Assembly (NCBI RefSeq): GCF_019402665.1
Contig: NZ_VSST01000049.1
Span: 62,001 to 126,000, forward strand
DNA from: Bradyrhizobium canariense
Lineage (GTDB): Bacteria; Pseudomonadota; Alphaproteobacteria; Rhizobiales; Xanthobacteraceae
Direction: 5' to 3'
DNA length: 64,000 nucleotides
The translations under genes and the position numbers were made by a program. Shown here one piece after another: positions 1-8,243 of the stretch (position 1 is the stretch's first letter; each line of letters starts with the position of its first letter). Below the pieces are notes generated by a model. It was not told the DNA's origin and searched no databases. It worked only from the letters and a program-made list of their open reading frames with translations.

Positions 1-90
1 GAGCGAGGCCGCGACCGCGTTGGTCAGCCGGGAAGACGAAACGGTTGCGGGTTGGCCTTGAAAGCCCGCCGTGCCGGACGCCCGAATCAT
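1..90 (-). CDS. N-terminal fragment of an unidentified protein (cut by window start)
   Basis: An open frame on the minus strand begins with ATG at 88-90 and runs without a stop to the window edge, giving 30 residues that start MIRASGTAGFQGQPATVSSS. An AAGGA-like ribosome binding site lies about 8 nt upstream of this ATG, which is why I treat it as a real start. Too little is visible to name a family. The 155 bases between this start and the stop of the next gene hold no other convincing frame. Confidence 0.35.
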   Translation of the reverse strand, partial: MIRASGTAGFQGQPATVSSSRLTNAVAASL

Positions 91-245
91 GGTCTAAATC
101 CTTCAACGCGCGATCGAATCACCCGCGACATCGAACAATTTCACTGTTGCAATCGGCAATATTGCGGCGGCCAATCGGGTGAAAATGGCGAGATTGCGGC
201 AATGGTGACCCTTATGCCCGCTATTCGCCAGAGCGCGATCGCCCC

Positions 246-896
246 TCAGGCGCCGGCGGCGATGCTGGCGGGGTCCTCGATGTCGGCCGGCCGCCAGTCC
301 ATTGCGACGAAGCCGGGGGCCGCTTCCACGCGCTTCAGCCACTCCCGGATCGCCGGGAAGGTCGAGAGGTCGAAGTCGCAGCGGTCGGCGAGGTGGGTAT
401 AGCCGTACAGCGCGATGTCGGCGACCGTGAGCTGGCGGGCGGCGAAATAGGCGTTGGTCTTGAGGTGATTCTCCATCACCTGGAGCGCGCCATAGCCGCG
501 CTCCATCCAGTCCTCCAGCGAATGAGTCTGGAGGTCGCGGCCGCCCCTCACCAGCGACAGCCAGAAATAGGCCGCGCCGATGTTCGGCTCCAGCGCGTGC
601 TGCTCGAAGAACATCCATTGCAGCGCGTCGGCGCGATCGATGCGGTTCTCCGGCGCGAGCGGCGTGCCGACGGCGACATACCAGAGAATGGCGTTGGACT
701 CGGCGAGATAGCGATCGTCGCCGACCTCGAGCAGCGGCACCTGACCGGATGGGTTCTTGGCCAGGAAGTCCGGGGTGCGGCTCTCGCCGCGCAGAATGTC
801 CACCTCGACCGCTTCGTAAGGCAAGTTCAGCAGCGCCAGCGCAAGGCGGACCTTGTAGCTGTTGCCCGAGCGCTGCATCGAATAGAGCTTGTACAT
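246..896 (-). CDS. Glutathione S-transferase family protein
   Basis: This is a 216-residue cytosolic GST-fold protein. The N-terminal thioredoxin-like domain (about residues 1-80) starts MYKLYSMQRSGNSYKVRLAL and contains the cis-proline segment GQVPLLEV and the glutathione-contacting ESNA motif. The all-helical C-terminal domain follows, with the usual LTVADIALYGY helix. The frame is open for 44 more codons upstream, but the GST fold begins exactly at the ATG at 896, so I start there. Such enzymes conjugate or reduce substrates with glutathione; the substrate cannot be predicted. It is a distant relative of the GST at 17183-17773, with the same GESRTP.F spacing, but lies far from it. No operon partner is visible. 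Confidence 0.88.
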   Translation of the reverse strand: MYKLYSMQRSGNSYKVRLALALLNLPYEAVEVDILRGESRTPDFLAKNPSGQVPLLEVGDDRYLAESNAILWYVAVGTPLAPENRIDRADALQWMFFEQHALEPNIGAAYFWLSLVRGGRDLQTHSLEDWMERGYGALQVMENHLKTNAYFAARQLTVADIALYGYTHLADRCDFDLSTFPAIREWLKRVEAAPGFVAMDWRPADIEDPASIAAGA

Positions 897-1419
897 TCTA
901 GGGATGATTCCGGAAGACGGGAGGGCGCGGCGCTTGTTGCCCCGCAACGCGGCTAAACAATGATGCCGATGCGAATCCGCCGCAAGACCCGGCCAATAGA
1001 AAAACTCGAAAACCCTACCGCATTGCAATGCGGCGGAAGATCATTTCCGTGCGACCATCCAACTCAGTTCACGCTTGCGTCAATGCGGCCGCATTGCTCG
1101 GCGCATTTGTGTGAGAGGGTTGAAGGTCGTGATCGCCTCGGCCGCTGGTCTCTCAAGCGCCGGACTGCCGTCAGCTTTATGGGCGTCTTGAAGCGCGCAA
1201 AATTGCTCCGAGGACACGCCTTGTCGGATATGTGGGATTTGCCCGGCAAAGTTGCGGAAAATTGCGGAAAGTCACGCCTTGATGCGCGCCAGACACGTAA
1301 ACTTTTGCGGGATCGGACCGAAGTTTCTTGCGGCGCAACGGCACTCGTTTTAGGGTGGCTCATTCCCACAATCGGAGTCGTGAAGCCAAAGGGTTCACGA
1401 CGCTTGTCAGGAGATGACG
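897..1419. other. Intergenic region between divergent GST and aatA genes
   Basis: These 523 bases separate two divergently transcribed genes and must contain both promoters. I see no convincing protein gene: the open frames here lack ribosome binding sites and family resemblance. A short direct repeat of TTGCGGAAA occurs around 1250-1272. No terminator, tRNA or long palindrome is visible. Confidence 0.5.
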
Positions 1420-2622
1420 ATGTCCTTCCTTGCCGCTGCGCTCGACCGTGTGAAGCCGTCCGCGACCATCGCGGTCACGGATAAAGCACGTGCGCTGAAA
1501 GCGGCGGGCCGCAACGTCATCGGCTTAGGTGCCGGCGAGCCCGACTTCGACACGCCCGCGAACATCAAGCTGGCCGCGATCCACGCCATCGAAGCCGGCA
1601 AGACCAAGTACACCGCGGTCGACGGCATTCCCGAGTTGAAGGAAGCCATCATCGCCAAGTTTCAGCGCGAGAACGGCGTCGTCTACAAGGCGAACCAGAT
1701 CATCGTCGGCACCGGCGGCAAGCAGGTGCTCTACAACGCGCTGATGGCAACCATCAATCCGGGCGACGAGGTGATCATCCCCGCGCCGTACTGGGTCAGC
1801 TATCCCGAAATGGTGGCGCTCGCCGGCGGCGAGCCGGTGCCGGTGGTCTGCACCGCCGCGACCGGCTTCAAGCTCCAGGCCGAGGCGCTCGAGCGCGCGA
1901 TCACGCCGAAGACCAAATGGGTGATCCTGTGCTCGCCGTCGAATCCGACGGGAGCTGCCTACACCAGGACCGAGCTGAAGGCGCTGACCGACGTGCTGGT
2001 GAAGCATCCTCACGTCTGGGTCATGACCGACGACATGTACGAGCATCTCGTCTATGACGATTTCCAGTTCACCACGGTCGCGCAGGTCGAGCCGAAACTC
2101 TACGACCGCACGCTCACCGTGAACGGCGTGTCGAAGGCCTATTGCATGACCGGCTGGCGCATCGGCTATGCCGGCGGTCCGGCGCAGCTGATCAAGGCGA
2201 TGTCGACGATCCAGTCGCAGTCGACCTCGAACCCGTCGTCCATTGCGCAATGGGCCGCGGTCGAGGCGCTGAACGGTCCGCAGGACTTCATCCCCGCCAA
2301 CAACAAGGTGTTCAAGGAGCGTCGCGACCTCGTCGTCTCCATGCTCAACCAGGCCAAGGGCATCGAATGCCCGCGGCCCGAGGGCGCCTTCTACGTCTAT
2401 CCGTCCTGCGCCGGCACGATCGGCAAGACTGCGCCGTCCGGCAAGGTGATCGACAATGACGAGACGTTCGTCACCGAACTCTTGGAGACCGAAGGCGTCG
2501 CCGTGGTGCAGGGCTCGGCGTTCGGCCTCGGCCCGGCGTTCCGTATCTCCTACGCGACCAAGACCTCCGACCTCGAAGACGCCTGCAAGCGCATCCAGCG
2601 CTTCTGCGGCAATCTGCGGTAA
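1420..2622 (+). CDS. aatA: Aspartate aminotransferase AatA (class I PLP enzyme)
   Basis: This 400-residue cytoplasmic enzyme transfers the amino group between aspartate and 2-oxoglutarate, linking the TCA cycle with amino-acid synthesis. It matches rhizobial AatA closely from end to end: the N-terminus FLAAALDRVKPSATIAVTDK, the GAGEPDFDTP segment, the SPSNPTGAAY substrate loop, the PLP lysine in NGVSKAY and the C-terminal RISYATK arginine region are all present. A second ATG lies two codons upstream at 1414, but AGGAG at 1409-1413 would directly abut it and sits an ideal 6 nt from the ATG at 1420, so I choose 1420. It is monocistronic, with a strong hairpin terminator right behind it. Confidence 0.95.
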   Translation: MSFLAAALDRVKPSATIAVTDKARALKAAGRNVIGLGAGEPDFDTPANIKLAAIHAIEAGKTKYTAVDGIPELKEAIIAKFQRENGVVYKANQIIVGTGGKQVLYNALMATINPGDEVIIPAPYWVSYPEMVALAGGEPVPVVCTAATGFKLQAEALERAITPKTKWVILCSPSNPTGAAYTRTELKALTDVLVKHPHVWVMTDDMYEHLVYDDFQFTTVAQVEPKLYDRTLTVNGVSKAYCMTGWRIGYAGGPAQLIKAMSTIQSQSTSNPSSIAQWAAVEALNGPQDFIPANNKVFKERRDLVVSMLNQAKGIECPRPEGAFYVYPSCAGTIGKTAPSGKVIDNDETFVTELLETEGVAVVQGSAFGLGPAFRISYATKTSDLEDACKRIQRFCGNLR

Positions 2623-2646
2623 GGCTGTCGCGACAGTGCAAATTGG

Positions 2647-2674
2647 AAAGGCCCGCTTCGCGCGGGCCTTTTTT
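2647..2674 (+). terminator. Rho-independent terminator of aatA
   Basis: A 10-bp stem (AAAGGCCCGC pairing with GCGGGCCTTT) with a 5-nt loop is followed by a run of T. It lies 25 nt after the aatA stop codon. Confidence 0.9.
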
Positions 2675-2742
2675 ATGCGTGCTTCGATGAGTGAAGTTGG
2701 ATGGACTATTGCTTGGGCCGATGCTGTGCCCTGCCCCTCACC

Positions 2743-2782
2743 CGGATCGCTTTGGCGCGCACTTGCGCGCCAAAGCGATCCG
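2743..2782. repeat. Perfect long hairpin, intergenic palindrome
   Basis: Two 18-bp arms (2743-2760 and 2765-2782) are exact reverse complements around the 4-nt loop ACTT. There is no T-run on either side, so it is not an obvious terminator. It belongs to a patch of GC-rich repeat sequence between aatA and the DUF992 gene that also holds the 2878-2921 element. Confidence 0.75.
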
Positions 2783-2877
2783 ACCTCCCCCCGCAAAGAG
2801 CGGGGAGAGGTTAAGGGCGCTCGCGGCGTCCCGTTGAAGTTCGATGGGCCCATGAAGTGAGGGACACACTGCTCGTG

Positions 2878-2921
2878 CACTCCCTCGCCCCGTTCTTACG
2901 GGGAGAGGGTGGGGTGAGGGG
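2878..2921. repeat. Dispersed intergenic repeat, CCCCGTTCTTACGGGG family
   Basis: This GC-rich element contains CCCCGTTCTTACGGGG followed by AGAGGGTGGGGTGAGGGG. Near-identical copies occur at 5761-5811 and 39761-39805, and a shorter version on the other strand at 19892-19923. All copies lie between genes. Such elements are common in Bradyrhizobium intergenic DNA, and no protein or transposase is encoded. Confidence 0.75.
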
Positions 2922-3049
2922 CTCTCTCCGCGAACTCGCTTTTAGACGCGTTCGATCTGGCACCGCCAAAACTATTGTGGCATAGACCATCGCGCATCAC
3001 GGGTGGGGCGCTCTCTCTGCTCGCATCACATTCATCGCCGGAGATATTC

Positions 3050-3529
3050 ATGCGCCGTTCACTCCTCCTCGCCGGGCTTGCCGTTGCGAGCTTCGTTGCC
3101 TCCTTTGCGGGTGCCAGCGCGCAGTCCCGGATGGTGCAGGTGGGCGTGCTCGAATGCCGCGGCGGCGCCAGCGTAGGCTTCATCGTGGGATCGGTAACCA
3201 ATCTCGGCTGCGTGCTGCGCGTCGATGGTTTGCCGGACGACCGTTACGTCGCGACGATCCGCAAGGTGGGCCTCGACCTCGGCATCACCCAGGAAACGGC
3301 ACTCGCCTGGGGCGTGTTCGCGCCGGTGAACCGGCTCGGCCCGGGCGACCTCGCCGGCACCTACGCCGGTGCGCAGGGCAGCGCATCGGTCGGCGTCGGC
3401 CTCGGCGGCAACGTGCTGGTCGGCGGCTCCAATAATTCGATCGCGCTCCAGCCACTCAGCGTGCAGGGCCAGGTCGGCCTCAACGTCGCCGCCGGCCTCG
3501 AGAGCCTGGAACTCCACCCGGGCCGTTGA
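3050..3529 (+). CDS. DUF992 family exported protein
   Basis: This 159-residue protein has a clear Sec signal peptide (MRRSLLLAGLAVASFVASFA, cleavage after ASA) and then the DUF992 signature VQVGVLECRGGASVGFIVGS with NLGCVL. The rest is glycine-rich and beta-strand-like (YAGAQGSASVGVGLGGNVLV), as usual for this alphaproteobacterial periplasmic or outer-membrane-associated family of unknown function. GGAGA at 3040-3044 sits 5 nt before the ATG, which sets the start; the frame is open further upstream but has no binding site there. Two cysteines (in LECRG and NLGCVL) could form a disulfide. It is probably monocistronic. Confidence 0.85.
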   Translation: MRRSLLLAGLAVASFVASFAGASAQSRMVQVGVLECRGGASVGFIVGSVTNLGCVLRVDGLPDDRYVATIRKVGLDLGITQETALAWGVFAPVNRLGPGDLAGTYAGAQGSASVGVGLGGNVLVGGSNNSIALQPLSVQGQVGLNVAAGLESLELHPGR

Positions 3530-3681
3530 CAACTCCCGTGTGCGAATCGCGTCGCTCCGACGCGATTCCGGCAACGACGCACCGCAGCGACGTTTGATGC
3601 TTGCCAAATCTCGGGGACGGGCAGAGCATCGGCGTTTGCCGACCCAATCATGGGCCGAGCTCCACACCAAGGAGGCGGCGA

Positions 3682-5730
3682 ATGGGACAAGACGTCAGAA
3701 GTCCCCGAGGTCCACGGTGCATCGCGCTGGTGGGCCCTTTCCAAAGCGGTAAAACCACACTTCTCGAAGCCATCCTGGCGCGAACCGGCGCAATCCCACG
3801 CGCCGGCAGCGTCGACGCCGGAACCTCCGTCGGCGACGCCGCGCCAGAGGCCCGTCATCACAAGATGACGGTCGGGCTGACTGCCGTCACCACGAGTTTC
3901 ATGGGCGACAGCTACACCTTCCTCGATTGTCCCGGTTCCGTCGAATTTGCCCACGACATGCGCGCCGCGCTGCCCGCGGTTGATGCCGCAATCGTGGTCT
4001 GCGAAGCCGACGAGAAGAAGCTGCCGCAGCTTCAGATCATTCTGCGCGAGCTGGAAGAACTGAAGATCCCGCGTTTCCTGTTCCTCAACAAGATCGACCG
4101 CGCCAACAAGCGCATCCGCGAGACGCTCGAGATACTCCAGCCCGCCTCGCGCGTGCCGCTGGTGCTGCGCCAGATCCCGATCTGGAAGGACGATCTGATC
4201 GAGGGCTTCGTCGATCTCGCGCTGGAGCGTGCGTTCATTTACCGCGAGCACAAGGCCTCCGAAGTCGTCGCGCTCCAAGGCGGCGATCTCGATCGCGAGA
4301 AGGAGGCCCGCTTCTCGATGCTGGAGAAGCTCGCCGATCATGACGATGCGCTGATGGAGCAGCTGCTCGAGGACATCCAGCCGCCGCGCGACGCCGTGTT
4401 CGACGATCTCGCGCGCGAATTGCGCGACGGGCTGATCTGCCCCGTGCTGCTGGGCGCCGCCGCACGCGAAAACGGCGTGCTGCGTTTGATGAAAGCGCTG
4501 CGCCACGAGGCGCCCGGTATCGCGGAGACCGCAAAGCGTCTCGGCGTTCCCGAGACCAGAGACGTCCTCGGCTTCGTCTTCAAGACTCTGCATTCGCAGC
4601 ACGGCGGCAAGCTCTCGCTGACGCGGATGCTCGCGGGCCATCTCGACGACGGTGCTACGCTGCAATCCTCCTCCGGCGGGGTCAGCCGCATCTCCGGCAT
4701 CCTCGCCGTCACCGGGGCCTACGACACCAAGCGTGCCGCGGCGGAAGCCGGCGACACGGTGGCGCTCGCTAAGCTCGACCCGATCAAGACCGGCGACACG
4801 GTTTCGAACGGCAAGACCCCGCCGGCAGCGCTTGCCGCCAGCGAGCCCACTCCGCCGGTGCTCGCGATCTCGGTTGCGGCCACCGACCGCAAGGACGACG
4901 TCAAGCTCGGCCAGGCGCTGATGCGGCTGCACGAGGAGGATCCCTCGCTCGTCTTCGTGATGAACGCCCAGACCCACGACACCGTGCTGTGGGGTCAGGG
5001 CGAGATGCACTTGCGCGTCGCGAGCGAGCGGCTGCGCGATCGTTTCGGCGTCAAGGTCGCCTCGCATCCGCCTGCGATCGGCTATCAGGAAACCATCCGC
5101 AAGCCGATCGTCCAGCGCGGCCGCCACAAGAAACAGTCCGGCGGGCATGGCCAGTTCGGTGACGTCGTGCTCGACATCAGGCCGCTGCCGCGCGGCGAGG
5201 GCTTCAAGTTCGCCGAGAAGGTGGTCGGCGGCGCGGTGCCGCGCAACTACATCGGCGCGGTGGAAGAGGGCGTCGTCGACGGGCTCGCCCGCGGCCCGCT
5301 CGGTTTCCCGGTCACCGATTTGCAGGTGACGCTGACCGACGGCTCCTATCACAGCGTCGATTCCTCCGACCTCGCCTTCCGCACGGCGGCGCGGGTCGGG
5401 CTCACCGAGGGCCTGCCGCAATGCCAGTCGGTGCTGCTGGAGCCGATCCACGTGGTCGAGATCGTCTGCCCGACCGACGCCACCGCCAAGATCAACGCGA
5501 TCCTGTCGGCACGGCGCGGCCAGATCCTCGGCTTCGACACCCGCGACGGCTGGAGCGGATGGGACTGCGTCCGCGCCATGATGCCGGAAGCCGAGATCGG
5601 CGAGTTGATCGTCGAACTGCGCTCGGCCACGGCAGGCGCCGGCAGCTTCACCCGCCAGTTCGACCACATGGCCGAAGTCACGGGGCGCGCCGCCGACCAG
5701 ATCATCGCCGCGCATCAACACGCGGCGTGA
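3682..5730 (+). CDS. Elongation factor G-like GTPase (EF-G paralogue)
   Basis: This 682-residue translational GTPase has the domain order of EF-G. The G domain shows a P-loop at residues 18-25 (GPFQSGKT), DCPGS and NKID; OB-like domain II, and domains III to V end with a typical EF-G C-terminus (RRGQILGFDTRDG). The switch I element is atypical: where translating EF-G has RGITI, this protein has RHHKMTVGL. That places it with EF-G-like paralogues (the FusA2 type) rather than the main fusA product, so a role in ribosome recycling, a stress form or an uncharacterised role is possible. AAGGAGG at 3669-3675 fixes the start at 3682. It stands alone, not in a str operon with rpsL, rpsG and tuf. Confidence 0.85.
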   Translation: MGQDVRSPRGPRCIALVGPFQSGKTTLLEAILARTGAIPRAGSVDAGTSVGDAAPEARHHKMTVGLTAVTTSFMGDSYTFLDCPGSVEFAHDMRAALPAVDAAIVVCEADEKKLPQLQIILRELEELKIPRFLFLNKIDRANKRIRETLEILQPASRVPLVLRQIPIWKDDLIEGFVDLALERAFIYREHKASEVVALQGGDLDREKEARFSMLEKLADHDDALMEQLLEDIQPPRDAVFDDLARELRDGLICPVLLGAAARENGVLRLMKALRHEAPGIAETAKRLGVPETRDVLGFVFKTLHSQHGGKLSLTRMLAGHLDDGATLQSSSGGVSRISGILAVTGAYDTKRAAAEAGDTVALAKLDPIKTGDTVSNGKTPPAALAASEPTPPVLAISVAATDRKDDVKLGQALMRLHEEDPSLVFVMNAQTHDTVLWGQGEMHLRVASERLRDRFGVKVASHPPAIGYQETIRKPIVQRGRHKKQSGGHGQFGDVVLDIRPLPRGEGFKFAEKVVGGAVPRNYIGAVEEGVVDGLARGPLGFPVTDLQVTLTDGSYHSVDSSDLAFRTAARVGLTEGLPQCQSVLLEPIHVVEIVCPTDATAKINAILSARRGQILGFDTRDGWSGWDCVRAMMPEAEIGELIVELRSATAGAGSFTRQFDHMAEVTGRAADQIIAAHQHAA

Positions 5731-5760
5731 TCGGTCTGCCGAAGTAAGGGACGCATCACT

Positions 5761-5811
5761 CTCTCGCACCCTCTGCCCGTTCTTTACGGGGAGAGGGTGG
5801 GGTGAGGGGCT
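5761..5811. repeat. Dispersed intergenic repeat, copy 2
   Basis: This is the second copy of the CCCCGTTCTTACGGGG-AGAGGGTGGGGTGAGGGG element seen at 2878-2921; here the centre reads GCCCGTTCTTTACGGGG. It is directly followed by a different palindromic repeat at 5823-5904. Confidence 0.7.
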
Positions 5812-5822
5812 GCCTCGCCACC

Positions 5823-5904
5823 CCGTCATTGCGAGCGCAGCGAAGCAATCCAGAATCCCTCCGCGGGGACAGCCTGGATTGCTTCGCTGCGCTCGCAATG
5901 ACGG
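5823..5904. repeat. Large inverted repeat, 31-bp perfect arms
   Basis: The arms at 5823-5853 and 5874-5904 are exact reverse complements over 31 bp, with a 20-nt spacer. The arms contain GCGAGCGCAGCGAAGCAATC. This is the organisation of REP/BIME-like palindromes. No open frame is inside. Confidence 0.85.
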
Positions 5905-5946
5905 TGGAGACAGACGGGAGCGATAAAGTGCTTGCGCACGGCCTTG

Positions 5947-5967
5947 AATGATGTATTTTACATCATT
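5947..5967. promoter_or_regulatory. Perfect palindrome AATGATGTA-TTT-TACATCATT, candidate operator
   Basis: Two 9-bp half-sites with a 3-nt spacer form a perfect inverted repeat in an AT-rich stretch 47 bp before the XRE regulator gene at 6015. The AT-rich context also suits the promoter. The likely role, inferred from position, is the autoregulatory binding site of that helix-turn-helix protein. Confidence 0.65.
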
Positions 5968-6014
5968 GTACATGCTTCAGATATCACTTATAAACGCTGA
6001 CACGTGAGGCCGAG

Positions 6015-6287
6015 GTGATCACGTCGTTCCAGATGCGGGCAGCGCGCGCGCTGCTCGGCATTGACCAGAGGGCCTTGGCGGAGCTCGCAGGCGTTTCGCT
6101 GCCGACCATTCAGCGGATGGAGGCGAGCACCGGCAACGTCCGCGGCGTGGTCGAGACCTTGATGAAGGTGGTCGAAGCCTTTGATCGGGCCGGCGTCGAG
6201 CTGATCGGCGAACAGGTGCGCAGCGAAGGCGGCGGACGCGGCGTTCGGCTCAAGGAGCCGGGGCCGCCGCGTCGGGTGGGAGCATGA
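6015..6287 (+). CDS. XRE-family helix-turn-helix regulator
   Basis: This 90-residue DNA-binding protein is essentially one HTH_3/XRE domain. Residues 7-60 (MRAARALLGIDQRALAELAG then VSLPTIQRMEAS) show the helix-turn-helix with the SxxTIxRxE recognition helix, followed by a dimerisation-like helix and a short basic tail. I use the GTG at 6015, preceded by a GAGG-rich stretch; an ATG at 6033 would give an 84-residue alternative starting at MRAARALLG. The perfect palindrome at 5947-5967 just upstream is a likely operator. No toxin partner is adjacent: the next gene is a transporter 110 bp on. That transporter may be regulated by it, but this is unproven. Confidence 0.85.
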   Translation: MITSFQMRAARALLGIDQRALAELAGVSLPTIQRMEASTGNVRGVVETLMKVVEAFDRAGVELIGEQVRSEGGGRGVRLKEPGPPRRVGA

Positions 6288-6396
6288 TCCCGCAATGATC
6301 ATGCTCGGAAGCAGTCTTGACTAACGCACCGTCGCGCCCCGATACGCGGCCGCACGATGCATCGGGGCGTTGTGGGCAGCGGAGCATTTTGCTGAA

Positions 6397-8151
6397 ATGA
6401 GCATCACAGGCGAACACGCAGGCAAGCTGCACCAGCTTCGTCGGCCGACCTTTACCGAACTCTATCTGCCAAAGCTCGTCACCGTCTGGCGCGAGGGCTA
6501 TGGCCTATCGGATTTCCGCGCCGATGTGTTCGCGGGCCTCACGGTCGCGATCGTCGCGTTGCCGCTGTCGATGGCCATCGCGATCGCCTCGGGCGTGACG
6601 CCGGACCGCGGACTCTACACCGCTGTCGTCGGCGGCTTCATTGCCTCACTGCTCGGCGGCAGCCGATTCCAGATCGGCGGTCCCGCCGGCGCCTTCATCG
6701 TGCTGGTTGCGGCGACCGCCGACCGTCACGGGGTTGATGGCGTGATCCTGGCCACGCTGATGGCGGGCCTGTTCCTGATCGCTGCGGGCTTCCTGCGGGT
6801 CGGCACTTATATCAAGTTCATTCCGTATCCTGTGACGGTCGGCTTCACGGCCGGCATCGCCGTCATCATCTTCGCCAGCCAGCTGCGCGATCTCGGCGGG
6901 ATCACGCTCCTCGCGAAGGAGCCGAGCGAGTTCGTTCCGAAACTGGTCGCGCTCGCCGGGGGCCTGCACACCGTCAATCCGTCGGCCGTCGCGGTCGCGA
7001 TCGTCAGCATTGCCATTATCGCGGGCCTGCGACGCTGGCTGCCGTCCTGGCCGGGTATCCTGATCGCGGTCGTGCTCGCGGCGCTCGCATGTGCCGTGCT
7101 GTCGCTGCCGGTCGAGACCGTCGGCTCGCGCTTCGGCGGCATTCCGCGCGAACTGCCCTCGCCGGCCTTGCCTGCGTTCTCGCTCGCGAAGGCGACCGCC
7201 GTGCTGCCGGATGCGATCTCCTTCGCGCTGCTCGCCGCCATCGAATCGCTGCTGTCGGCGGTGGTGGCCGACGGCATGACCGGGCGCCGTCACCGCTCCA
7301 ATTGCGAGCTGGTGGCGCAAGGCGCCGCCAATGTCGGCGCGGCGCTGTTCGGCGGCATCTGCGTCACCGGGCTGATCGCGCGCACCGCGACCAACATCCG
7401 CGCCGGCGCGCGGGGGCCGCTGGCGGGCATGCTGCATTCGGTCTTCCTGCTGCTGTTCATGCTGATCGCAGCGCCGCTCGCGAGCTACATCCCGCTGGCC
7501 GCGCTCGCCGCCGTGCTCGTCGTGGTGGCCTGGACCATGGCAGAGAAGCACGAATTCGCGACGCTCCTGCGCTCGTCATGGGGCGATGCCGTCGTGCTGC
7601 TCGCAACCTTCCTGCTCACCATCTTCCGCGATCTGACCGAAGGCATTTTGGTCGGCTTCGCGCTTGGCGCGGTCCTGTTCATCCATCGCATGGCGGAAAT
7701 GACCGGCATCGAGGAACGTTCGCCGCTGGTGGCCGCCGATCGTCCCGACGACGATAATGGCGGGCGCGTGCCCTACGACCCCGCCCTCGCGGTCGATCGC
7801 GACGTGCTGGTCTATCGCATCACCGGCGCATTCTTTTTCGGTGCAGCCTCGGCGATCGGCGGCGTGCTCGACGGCATCGCCGACAAGCGCAAGGGATTCG
7901 TGGTCGATTTCGCCGCGGTGCCGTTCCTGGATTCGACCGCGGCCAACGTGCTCGGCCGCGTCGCCGCCAAGGCCCACCGCCAGGGCATCCGGCTGTTCAT
8001 CACGGGGGCATCGCCAACGGTTCGCCGCGCGCTGCTCACCCATGGCGTCACGCCGCCACGCGCCCGCTATCGCGAGACCATCGCGCGTGCGGTCGCCGAC
8101 ATCAAGGGCGGCGCGGCGCACCCCGCGGCCGGTGAGGCGGGCACGACCTGA
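6397..8151 (+). CDS. SulP-family anion transporter with STAS domain
   Basis: This 584-residue inner-membrane protein has an N-terminal cytoplasmic stretch, about 10-14 hydrophobic segments starting near residue 45 (FAGLTVAIVALPLSMAIAIA, the SulP signature region), and a C-terminal STAS domain that ends with the FLDSTAANVLGR phosphorylation-type motif. SulP proteins import sulfate or bicarbonate, or exchange anions; the substrate cannot be told from the sequence. I start at the ATG at 6397; an upstream TTG at 6370 is possible, and neither has a strong ribosome binding site. A C-terminal tail of about 30 residues, rich in Ala and Gly, follows the STAS domain. Confidence 0.9.
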   Translation: MSITGEHAGKLHQLRRPTFTELYLPKLVTVWREGYGLSDFRADVFAGLTVAIVALPLSMAIAIASGVTPDRGLYTAVVGGFIASLLGGSRFQIGGPAGAFIVLVAATADRHGVDGVILATLMAGLFLIAAGFLRVGTYIKFIPYPVTVGFTAGIAVIIFASQLRDLGGITLLAKEPSEFVPKLVALAGGLHTVNPSAVAVAIVSIAIIAGLRRWLPSWPGILIAVVLAALACAVLSLPVETVGSRFGGIPRELPSPALPAFSLAKATAVLPDAISFALLAAIESLLSAVVADGMTGRRHRSNCELVAQGAANVGAALFGGICVTGLIARTATNIRAGARGPLAGMLHSVFLLLFMLIAAPLASYIPLAALAAVLVVVAWTMAEKHEFATLLRSSWGDAVVLLATFLLTIFRDLTEGILVGFALGAVLFIHRMAEMTGIEERSPLVAADRPDDDNGGRVPYDPALAVDRDVLVYRITGAFFFGAASAIGGVLDGIADKRKGFVVDFAAVPFLDSTAANVLGRVAAKAHRQGIRLFITGASPTVRRALLTHGVTPPRARYRETIARAVADIKGGAAHPAAGEAGTT

Positions 8152-8243
8152 CGCCGAGCCTCTCCCGAGACGCCCGCGCGCTTGACAGGGCTTGCGGGAC
8201 GCGAAATGGATCGCCTCCGAAACGAACCCAGGGGAGGACGACC

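Noticed and set aside
246..1028. Longer GST with a 44-residue N-terminal extension
   Set aside because: The extension has no GST-fold content and the fold starts precisely at the ATG at 896.
5731..5946. CRISPR array in the repeat patch after the EF-G-like gene
   Set aside because: The repeats are single inverted pairs, not regularly spaced direct repeats with spacers. No cas genes are present in the window.
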